NCBI GenBank assembly: GCA_002371335.1
Contig: DFHP01000102.1
Coordinates: 1-5,169 of the forward strand
Reading direction: 5' to 3'
Source: Eubacterium sp. UBA3720
GTDB lineage: Bacteria > Bacillota > Clostridia > Lachnospirales > Lachnospiraceae
DNA: 5,169 bases
Of the stretch, positions 1 through 4,931 are shown in pieces (position 1 is the first letter of the stretch; the number at the start of each line of letters is the position of its first letter). A program made the translations under genes and the position numbers. The notes under the pieces were generated by a model. The model searched no databases. It had not been told where the DNA came from and was given only the letters and a program-made list of their open reading frames with translations.

Positions 1-29
1 ATTCTTCCGGCGGATATTAGTTTTCTTCG

Positions 30-36
30 AAAGGGG
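30..36 (+). promoter_or_regulatory. Ribosome-binding site of the SH3-domain lipoprotein gene
   Basis: AAAGGGG lies 8 bases before the ATG at 45. This spacing fits a strong Gram-positive Shine-Dalgarno site and fixes the start at 45. No promoter is recognisable in the 44 bases before the gene, so the promoter probably lies outside the window or upstream of a preceding gene. Confidence 0.75.
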
Positions 37-44
37 TTTATTAA

Positions 45-902
45 ATGAAGAAAAAGAATTTAATGACCGTTTTTTTGCTTTCGGTCCTGGCTTCTGCGGT
101 CATGGCGGCAGGCTGCGGCAAATCTGCTGATTCTGCTCAGGCGGCGCAGGAGATCACTCCTGCTGCAAGGGCAGTGAGTTCAGAACCGGATGAGACGGAA
201 TCAGTGATAGCCGGCGGACAGATTGATCGCGCGGCCCTGACGGAACCGGATCTGCAGCTTAGTTTTTATGATAATGCCCTGACGGCGTATACCGGCGTGG
301 TGGCAGCTGAGCTGACAGGCGAGGAGAGTACTTCTTCCGTGACGATCAAAAGCAATACCAGTCTTTACAGCAAACCGTCTCAGGACAGCGCCGTGATCGG
401 CAGCGTGGATAAAGGGACAGAGCTTCCTTCATACGGCGAGGCGGATCAGAATGGATTCGTAAAAGTGGCGTATAACGGAAGGATCTGTTATGCACCGGCC
501 GGTGCTTTCCAGGATTCCCTGAAGGCAGACAGCTCTAACACATCGAATAATAACAGTAGTACAGGCGGCAGATCCTACAGCGGCGGCAGTTCTTACAGCG
601 GCGGGTCCTCATCCGGCGGCTCAGGATCCTCATCGGGCGGTTCATCGGGAGGTTCTTCCGGTAATTCTTCTTCTGACAGCAGCAGTTCATCAAGCGGAAC
701 TGATGGCAGCGGAAGTTCATCCGGAGGCTCGGTTGATGGAGGAGGAAGCTCATCCGGCGGCTCCGAGGGCGGCGGAAGTTCATCCGGCGGTTCCGACGGA
801 GGAGGAAGCTCGTCGGGCGGTTCCGGTGGTTCGGGCGGTTCCGGCGATACAGGCGGCGGCGCAGGTACCGGCGGCGGTTCAGAGGCAGGTTCAGGTGAAT
901 GA
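45..902 (+). CDS. Secreted SH3-domain lipoprotein with Ser/Gly-rich repeat tail
   Basis: A 285-residue protein of unknown specific role, probably anchored to the outer face of the membrane. Residues 1-23 form a lipoprotein-type signal peptide: Lys at 2-4, a hydrophobic core, then Ala-Ala-Gly before Cys24, which would be lipidated. Residues 25-95 are a polar region without a recognised fold. Residues about 98-158 look like a bacterial SH3 (SH3b) domain, with the usual pattern of a strand, a 'SLYSKPSQDSAVIGSVDKG' stretch, then 'GFVKVAYNGRICYAPAGAF'. In other proteins such domains often bind peptidoglycan or other wall components, so wall binding here is an inference. Residues 160-285 are almost only Ser and Gly, with near-identical 10-residue units at 220-260, and probably form a flexible unstructured tail. 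The start is supported by AAAGGGG 8 bases upstream. The next gene starts 42 bases after the stop with no terminator between them, which suggests co-transcription. No catalytic domain is visible, so it is likely a binding or structural protein. Confidence 0.85.
   Translation: MKKKNLMTVFLLSVLASAVMAAGCGKSADSAQAAQEITPAARAVSSEPDETESVIAGGQIDRAALTEPDLQLSFYDNALTAYTGVVAAELTGEESTSSVTIKSNTSLYSKPSQDSAVIGSVDKGTELPSYGEADQNGFVKVAYNGRICYAPAGAFQDSLKADSSNTSNNNSSTGGRSYSGGSSYSGGSSSGGSGSSSGGSSGGSSGNSSSDSSSSSSGTDGSGSSSGGSVDGGGSSSGGSEGGGSSSGGSDGGGSSSGGSGGSGGSGDTGGGAGTGGGSEAGSGE
702..824 (+). repeat. Coding 30-bp tandem repeats (Asp/Glu-Gly-Gly-Gly-Ser-Ser-Ser-Gly-Gly-Ser)
   Basis: Residues 231-240, 241-250 and 251-260 of the lipoprotein are consecutive units of DGGGSSSGGS, EGGGSSSGGS and DGGGSSSGGS (735-824). 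A fourth, slightly diverged copy (DGSGSSSGGS, residues 220-229) precedes them, separated by one Val. The DNA copies differ mainly at synonymous sites, for example Ser as AGC or AGT and Gly as GGA or GGC. The repeat has therefore been kept at the protein level for some time rather than arising from a very recent duplication. Each unit carries one acidic residue at a fixed 10-residue spacing. Confidence 0.85.
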
Positions 903-944
903 TAAGAGAGTGAATGAAATATTTTACTTTCCGGGAGATTAAAA

Positions 945-2603
945 ATGAAAACAATGAATCATTATGTTCATAGGACTTTTCGGCGCATCCTGATGACGGT
1001 CATGTGTCTGATGGTCTTTATGGGATTGAGCTGTGCGATGGTCTTTGCCGCAAATGGCACGGTTGATTTTGACCAGGATTCGTATTCGGCTTCTTATCAG
1101 GCTGTGACAGAGACGGCGCAGACGAATAATACAAATGCAGGAAATGCGGATTCCAATGCTTTTTCACTGCAGGTAAACATGGAATGTGAGGCCCAGCCGC
1201 AGACATATCATGTGGAACTGGTATATGATACTGCCCGTCTCCGCTATGTGAGCGGCGCCGATTCGGAAGAGAACGGCGTGATCGTTCTGGAAGGAACGGC
1301 GGTTTCACAGAGTATCAAATACGACATTCATTTTGAGACGATCAGCGGAGGTGCTGCAGGTATATATGTACAGAATGCGGTATTGACGGAGGCTGACGGA
1401 ACTCCGATCTATATTCTGGCACTGGCGCAGGCAGAGATCAGCATTGACGGAGAAGACAGTTCAGGTGCAAACGCGTTCAGCCTGAATGTGCCTGACGTGA
1501 ATCTGAATGTGCCGCTTGCGGGAACGGCTTTGCTCAACGGAACTGATACTTATTACATTATCGATATGGAAAGATATCAGCCTGAGGGCCAGGCGTGGCA
1601 GTATCAGCTGGTCGCAGACACATATCAGGATCGGCAGATCATGTTTATGACGGATGGCGTTCAGAAAATGCGTTACTGTTATCTGATCGATACGTCAGGT
1701 TCTGTATATATGTACGCGTATGGTCAGAACGGACAGTTTTATCCATGTGTCGACGCGGGAGAATATTTCTATATGTCAGCGCTGGCCTGTCCGGAACTTC
1801 CGGAGGGGATGAATGCGGATGATGTGAGAAATGACAACATTCTTTATCTTCAGCATAAGGATGGTACGGGAGAGTTCGTGCAGGAGGATGCTGTTGGTAA
1901 TTATTCGGCATGGAAATCGCCTGAAGAACTTGAGGCGGAGCAAAAAGCGCAGCAGGCTTCTGTGACACAGGCTCCCGAAAAGCAGGATAAAGAGAAGACT
2001 GAGCAGAAGAAAGGTAATGGGATCCTTTCCCGGCTGGCTAAGCTGCCGGCGCGTGCTTATGGTCTCTTTGCCGCAGTTCTCGTCCTTGTGATCTTTGTCA
2101 TCATGATAATAAAAGGAAGATCAAAGGAGAATCATGAAGGACAGAATAATTCCTTCTATAACAATGATATGATCCAGCAGACGCTTGAGGGAATCGGCAA
2201 GGAAGTGACAGAGCATGTCAGCGAGAAGGTCGATGAATTCGATGACAGGGAAGCTGCGGAGAATATGAACCTGGAGGAAAATGACGCCGGGAACGAAGAA
2301 TCCGGAGTAGATTTTTCCACGGGAACGCTGAGGGCGTCTTTCACGGATGAAGACGAGCATGCCGAAAGCATTTCTGACGGAGAGGACAGGATCGAGGAAG
2401 AGCTTAAGCGGGCGGCAGACGCCTCCGCAAATGTGCCGGATCAGACAAATGAACTGAGTTTTACCGGAAAGCTTGATTTTGCAGATGGAAATGGAACCGG
2501 AGAGCAAAGCGGCGGACCTGATCCGGAGAAAAAGGATGAAGCTTCCCGTGAAATGGATGATGTAGACGCATTTCTGAATGAACTGTTTGACGATGAGGAT
2601 TAA
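945..2603 (+). CDS. Single-pass membrane protein with cohesin-like outer domain and acidic cytoplasmic tail
   Basis: A 552-residue protein of unknown function with a clear domain plan. Residues 1-36 are a signal peptide with an Arg/His-rich start, a hydrophobic core at about 15-34 and a likely cut after Val-Phe-Ala (36). Residues about 38-168 resemble a cohesin-like beta-sandwich: 'YHVELVYDTARLRYVSG', then 'IKYDIHF' and 'GGAAGIYVQNAVLTEADGTPI' follow the cohesin pattern of a YD-x-x-L strand, an F strand and a Gly turn before a final strand. This is fold recognition by eye. Residues about 185-320 are a second aromatic-rich, probably beta-stranded region that I do not recognise; Cys245, Cys268 and Cys282 lie in it. 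Residues 325-360 are a charged linker, 371-390 a membrane helix followed by Lys/Arg, and 391-552 a strongly acidic, probably disordered cytoplasmic tail ending in MDDVDAFLNELFDDED. The start at 945 has GGGAG 7 bases upstream; the ATG at 954 is less well placed. The gene probably shares a transcript with the lipoprotein gene, so the two may act together at the cell surface. Confidence 0.85.
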   Translation: MKTMNHYVHRTFRRILMTVMCLMVFMGLSCAMVFAANGTVDFDQDSYSASYQAVTETAQTNNTNAGNADSNAFSLQVNMECEAQPQTYHVELVYDTARLRYVSGADSEENGVIVLEGTAVSQSIKYDIHFETISGGAAGIYVQNAVLTEADGTPIYILALAQAEISIDGEDSSGANAFSLNVPDVNLNVPLAGTALLNGTDTYYIIDMERYQPEGQAWQYQLVADTYQDRQIMFMTDGVQKMRYCYLIDTSGSVYMYAYGQNGQFYPCVDAGEYFYMSALACPELPEGMNADDVRNDNILYLQHKDGTGEFVQEDAVGNYSAWKSPEELEAEQKAQQASVTQAPEKQDKEKTEQKKGNGILSRLAKLPARAYGLFAAVLVLVIFVIMIIKGRSKENHEGQNNSFYNNDMIQQTLEGIGKEVTEHVSEKVDEFDDREAAENMNLEENDAGNEESGVDFSTGTLRASFTDEDEHAESISDGEDRIEEELKRAADASANVPDQTNELSFTGKLDFADGNGTGEQSGGPDPEKKDEASREMDDVDAFLNELFDDED

Positions 2604-2730
2604 GAGGATAGTTTCCTGGCGTCCCGTCCGGATTGAGGCGCGGAAGGAACAGGTCTCCGGATACTTTGTCTGAAGAGAAAAGATCAGGGATGCATTTGCG
2701 GAATATGATCATAATTGGACACGATAGATT

Positions 2731-2759
2731 ACAAAGCGGGTATATAGTACCCGCTTTGT
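2731..2759. terminator. Perfect 12-bp inverted repeat, possible (bidirectional) terminator
   Basis: Arm ACAAAGCGGGTA (2731-2742) pairs exactly with TACCCGCTTTGT (2748-2759) around a 5-base loop. A T-G wobble (2730/2760) and a T-A pair (2729/2761) can extend it. It sits 127 bases after the stop of the membrane-protein gene and 48 bases before the next start, where a terminator is expected. The run of T after the stem that defines a classic intrinsic terminator is absent on both strands; only CTTTGT within the arm is T-rich. It may be a weak terminator, an RNA-stabilising hairpin or an operator. Confidence 0.55.
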
Positions 2760-2786
2760 GACGGATATGGAATAAAAAATTATAGT
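2756..2786 (+). promoter_or_regulatory. Weak candidate promoter of the nucleotidyltransferase gene
   Basis: TTGTGA (2756-2761) and TATAGT (2781-2786) resemble -35 and -10 boxes. Their 19-base spacing is longer than the 17 preferred by sigma-A. The -35-like box overlaps the right arm of the palindrome, so hairpin and promoter would share bases. Transcription would begin near 2793, leaving a very short leader before the start at 2808. Confidence 0.35.
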
Positions 2787-2807
2787 ATGAATCGGTAGGA
2801 GCGAGTT

Positions 2808-3707
2808 ATGAAGACGACGTTGGTGATTATGGCCGCGGGAATCGGTTCCCGCTTTGGCGGAGGTATCAAACAGCTGGAAAAGATCGGTCCGAACGGAGAG
2901 ATCATCATGGATTATTCTGTTCATGACGCGATCGAGGCGGGCTTTAACAAGGTGATTTTTATCATCAGAAAAGATATTGAAAAAGATTTCCGCGAGGTGA
3001 TAGGGGACCGCATTGAGGCTGTGTGCAAAAAACTGAATGTGGAGACCGGCTATGCGTTCCAGGATCCTTATGACATTCCGGGAGAGTTTCCGGAGGGCAG
3101 GACGAAACCATGGGGAACGGGTCAGGCTGTTCTGGCGGCGAAAGATCAGATCGATTCTCCGTTTATGGTCATCAATGCAGATGATTATTACGGAAAAACG
3201 GCGTACCGCAAAATCCATGATTTTCTGGTGAAAGGTTCAGACGAGTTCTGCATGGCAGGTTTTGTACTGAAAAACACGCTGTCTGAGCATGGCGGAGTTA
3301 CCCGCGGCGTATGCAGGACCAGCGGGGGGTATCTGACAGATGTAGTTGAGACACATGATATTGTGAAGACGGCGGAAGGAGCAGAGGCAAACGGCGTAAC
3401 AGTCGATGTGAATTCTCATGTTTCCATGAACATGTGGGGATTGACGCAGGATTATCTGCCGATGCTGGAGAAGAGCTTTGAAAAGTTCTTTGAGGACCTG
3501 AAGGATCCGATGAAAGAGGAATTCCTGATACCGGTGCACATAGGTGAAATGCTGAAGCAGGGCCGTGTGAAGGTGCGCGTGCTGGAGACGGAGGATAAAT
3601 GGTTCGGCGTTACCTATCAGGAGGATAAACCTGCGGTATCCGCAGCGATGGAAAAGCTGATTTCAGACGGAGTATACAGAGACGATCTCTATTCAGATCT
3701 TTTTTGA
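2808..3707 (+). CDS. Sugar-phosphate nucleotidyltransferase family protein
   Basis: A 299-residue cytoplasmic enzyme of the nucleotidyltransferase (GT-A-like, NTP_transferase) superfamily, which joins a nucleoside triphosphate and a phosphorylated sugar or alcohol to give a nucleotide-activated product and pyrophosphate. The N-terminal signature is clear: a beta strand, then AAGIGSRFGG (9-18) with Lys21, the nucleotide-binding loop. KPWGTGQA (100-107) matches the second nucleotide-contact region. NADDYYG (123-129) carries the acidic metal-binding pair Asp125-Asp126. Further on are GGVTRGVC (162-169) and WFGVTYQEDKP (265-275). Length is normal for a single-domain enzyme without an added acyltransferase domain. 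The sugar and nucleotide cannot be read from sequence; UTP- or dTTP-using sugar-1-phosphate enzymes and LicC-like cytidylyltransferases are all possible, so no symbol is given. The start is supported by AGGAG (2797-2801), 6 bases upstream. It stands apart from its neighbours, with a palindrome before it and tandem repeats after it. A role in envelope polysaccharide precursors is suggested only by nearby uppP. Confidence 0.85.
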   Translation: MKTTLVIMAAGIGSRFGGGIKQLEKIGPNGEIIMDYSVHDAIEAGFNKVIFIIRKDIEKDFREVIGDRIEAVCKKLNVETGYAFQDPYDIPGEFPEGRTKPWGTGQAVLAAKDQIDSPFMVINADDYYGKTAYRKIHDFLVKGSDEFCMAGFVLKNTLSEHGGVTRGVCRTSGGYLTDVVETHDIVKTAEGAEANGVTVDVNSHVSMNMWGLTQDYLPMLEKSFEKFFEDLKDPMKEEFLIPVHIGEMLKQGRVKVRVLETEDKWFGVTYQEDKPAVSAAMEKLISDGVYRDDLYSDLF

Positions 3708-3731
3708 CCGGTCGTACGATGACAGACGGCA

Positions 3732-3819
3732 GAAATGAAGCTATTATAGAACAGCTTTCGGAAATGAAGCTATCATAGAACAGCTTTCGGAAATGATGAT
3801 GTTATAGAACAGCCGCAGG
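3732..3819. repeat. Three 29-bp intergenic tandem repeats
   Basis: Units at 3732-3760 and 3761-3789 are 29 bp each and differ at one base (T3745 versus C3774). A third unit at 3790-3818 keeps its first 24 bases with three mismatches and then diverges. Each of the first two contains a 9-base dyad CTATnATAG (3741-3749 and 3770-3778) inside a wider AAGCT/AGCTT pair, so short alternative hairpins can form within or between units. There are no unique spacers, so this is not a CRISPR array. Function is unknown; protein binding or RNA structure between the two flanking genes is possible. Confidence 0.85.
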
Positions 3820-3824
3820 TCAAA

Positions 3825-3830
3825 TATAAT
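3825..3830 (+). promoter_or_regulatory. Possible -10 box upstream of uppP
   Basis: TATAAT is a perfect -10 hexamer 40 bases before the uppP start, just after the tandem repeats. No convincing -35 box lies 16-18 bases upstream; the sequence there is TTATAG, inside the third repeat unit. If real, this promoter would depend on an activator or other contacts, and the repeats are in the right place to be its control region. Confidence 0.3.
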
Positions 3831-3870
3831 GATCACCGGCGAATGACAAAACTTCTAACAGGGAAACGAT

Positions 3871-4749
3871 ATGGTTGTAATAGAAATTTTAAAAGCAATA
3901 TTATTTGGCGTCGTGGAGGGAGTGACAGAGTGGCTGCCCGTAAGCAGCACCGGTCACATGATCCTTCTGGATCAGCTGGTGAAGCTGAATGTCTCATCAG
4001 AGTTTTACGATATGTTCCAGGTGGTCATTCAGCTTGGAGCGATCATGGCAGTTGTATTGATCTTCTGGAATAAGCTCTGGCCTTTCCGGATGAAAAAGAA
4101 AAAGATCAGAGGACAGAATGGTTCGACGGTGATCAAAAAGAGTCCTGCATGGAAAAAGGGCGCGCCTGAAATGTGGCTGAAGATCATCGTGGCCTGTATT
4201 CCGGCCGCGATCGTAGGCGTTCTTCTGGATGATAAGATCGACGAGCTGTTTTATCATCCGGTGCCGGTGGCGCTGGCGCTGATCATCGTGGGTGTTTTGT
4301 TTATCGTGATCGAGATAAGACAAAAAGATATGAAGCCCGGGACACGGAAGATCAGTGAGATCACCTATAAGCAGGCGGCGATCATTGGACTGTTCCAGCT
4401 GATCGCGGCGATATTTCCGGGCACGTCCCGGTCGGGCGCTACAATTATAGGAGCTCTTCTTATTGGAGTTTCCAGAGCGACGGCTGCGCAGTTTACATTC
4501 TTTCTGGCAGTTCCGGTCATGTGCGGAGCCAGTCTGCTGAAGATCGCGAAGTTTCTGGTAGAGGGCGTTCCTATGAGCATTACAGAGAGTCTGATCCTTC
4601 TGGTGGGCACATGGGTGGCTTTTCTCGTTTCGATGTTTACCATCAATTTCCTGATGGGATATGTGAAAAAGCATGACTTTAAGATATTCGGCGTTTACAG
4701 GATCGTACTGGGAATCGTGGTGCTGCTGTTTTTTGCGGTGATTAAATAG
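3871..4749 (+). CDS. uppP: Undecaprenyl-diphosphate phosphatase UppP (BacA family)
   Basis: An integral membrane enzyme that removes one phosphate from undecaprenyl diphosphate, regenerating the lipid carrier for peptidoglycan and other wall polymers; high levels of the family give bacitracin resistance. At 292 residues it is slightly longer than the E. coli protein. Both family signatures are present: EGVTEWLPVSSTGH (16-29), with catalytic-type Glu16, Glu20 and His29, and PGTSRSG (183-189), with Arg187 expected to bind phosphate. Several hydrophobic segments are visible, at about 1-15, 48-68, 104-119, 131-149, 168-182, 190-220, 238-262 and 272-291, fitting the family's repeated membrane fold. 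A Lys-rich loop at 74-96 separates the first and second parts and explains the extra length. The start at 3871 has AGGGA (3860-3864) 6 bases upstream. The gene follows the 29-bp repeats, and I see no strong terminator after its stop. All key residues are intact, so it should be active. Confidence 0.97.
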   Translation: MVVIEILKAILFGVVEGVTEWLPVSSTGHMILLDQLVKLNVSSEFYDMFQVVIQLGAIMAVVLIFWNKLWPFRMKKKKIRGQNGSTVIKKSPAWKKGAPEMWLKIIVACIPAAIVGVLLDDKIDELFYHPVPVALALIIVGVLFIVIEIRQKDMKPGTRKISEITYKQAAIIGLFQLIAAIFPGTSRSGATIIGALLIGVSRATAAQFTFFLAVPVMCGASLLKIAKFLVEGVPMSITESLILLVGTWVAFLVSMFTINFLMGYVKKHDFKIFGVYRIVLGIVVLLFFAVIK

Positions 4750-4773
4750 AGGGATTTTGTTTGACAGGAACGA

Positions 4774-4796
4774 ATACATTTTCGTTAATAATGTAT
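4774..4796. repeat. Inverted repeat ATACATT-N9-AATGTAT
   Basis: A perfect 7-bp dyad (4774-4780 and 4790-4796) lies between the uppP stop and the pgi promoter, just after a consensus TTGACA at 4761-4766. A second, mutually exclusive hairpin, AACGAA (4769-4774) with TTCGTT (4781-4786), overlaps it. It could be an operator or a weak A/T-rich terminator. In A/T-rich DNA short dyads also arise by chance. Confidence 0.4.
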
Positions 4797-4815
4797 AAAT
4801 TATAATTGCGGCGTG

Positions 4816-4844
4816 TTGAAAAACTGGTCATATTTTAGTATGAT
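4816..4844 (+). promoter_or_regulatory. Sigma-A-type promoter for pgi
   Basis: TTGAAA (4816-4821) and TATGAT (4839-4844) are each one base from consensus and are separated by exactly 17 bases. Transcription would start near 4851, giving a leader of about 80 bases before the gene at 4931. An additional consensus -35 TTGACA at 4761-4766 has only a poor partner (GTTAAT at 4784-4789, 17 bases away) and may be a weaker second promoter. Confidence 0.7.
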
Positions 4845-4887
4845 AATTAGTGACTTATTTGTTATTTGTACGAAGAAAGTCAGGTAT

Positions 4888-4894
4888 AGGAAGG
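4888..4894 (+). promoter_or_regulatory. Ribosome-binding site of the 8-codon leader frame
   Basis: AGGAAGG lies 10 bases before the ATG at 4905. It is as purine-rich as the site used by the downstream gene. It is too far (36 bases) to serve the start at 4931, so its presence argues that the short frame is translated or that ribosomes load here. Confidence 0.5.
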
Positions 4895-4904
4895 AAACTT
4901 ATTG

Positions 4905-4931
4905 ATGAGTAACAAAAAAGGAGAAGCGTAA
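4905..4931 (+). CDS. Possible 8-residue leader peptide MSNKKGEA overlapping the pgi start
   Basis: ATG at 4905 opens eight codons (MSNKKGEA) ending in TAA at 4929-4931, whose last A is the first base of the next gene's ATG (TAATG). It is in a different reading frame from that gene. A Shine-Dalgarno-like AGGAAGG lies 10 bases upstream, and the frame contains the downstream gene's own AGGAG site within its codons. This arrangement is typical of translational coupling: ribosomes finishing the short frame could restart at the overlapping ATG or keep the site open. The peptide has no runs of one amino acid that would suggest classic attenuation. A chance short frame cannot be excluded. Confidence 0.4.
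   Translation: MSNKKGEA
4919..4923 (+). promoter_or_regulatory. Ribosome-binding site deciding the pgi start
   Basis: AGGAG is 7 bases before the ATG at 4931. The pgi frame has a TAA at 4910-4912 and no start codon between it and 4931, so this is the only possible upstream-most start. The site is embedded in the codons of the short leader frame. Confidence 0.8.

Noticed and set aside
535..954. A 139-residue open frame on the minus strand opposite the Ser/Gly tail
   Set aside because: It is an Arg-rich shadow caused by the repetitive Gly/Ser codons of the lipoprotein gene; it has no ribosome site and crosses into the next gene's start.
2690..2761. A small + strand frame (ATG at 2690, ending TGA at 2759-2761)
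   Set aside because: It has no Shine-Dalgarno site at proper spacing, and its last third is the 12-bp palindrome, so it is more likely a chance frame.
2709..3218. A 169-residue open frame on the minus strand opposite the nucleotidyltransferase
   Set aside because: It has no known motifs or credible ribosome site and runs opposite a clear enzyme gene.
3741..3790. Minus-strand promoter from TATAAT-like hexamers in the repeats
   Set aside because: The complement of unit 1 contains TATAAT, but no -35-like box is at proper spacing and no minus-strand gene follows.
3732..3819. CRISPR array
   Set aside because: The 29-bp unit length is CRISPR-like, but units abut directly with no spacers and no cas genes are present.
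3843..4073. A 76-codon frame starting at 3843 and overlapping the uppP start
   Set aside because: It overlaps uppP in another frame, lacks a ribosome site and shows no recognisable protein features.
3997..4779. A 260-residue open frame on the minus strand opposite uppP
   Set aside because: Its product is rich in His, Arg and Gln with no recognisable domain, and the + strand gene is an unmistakable UppP with intact signatures.
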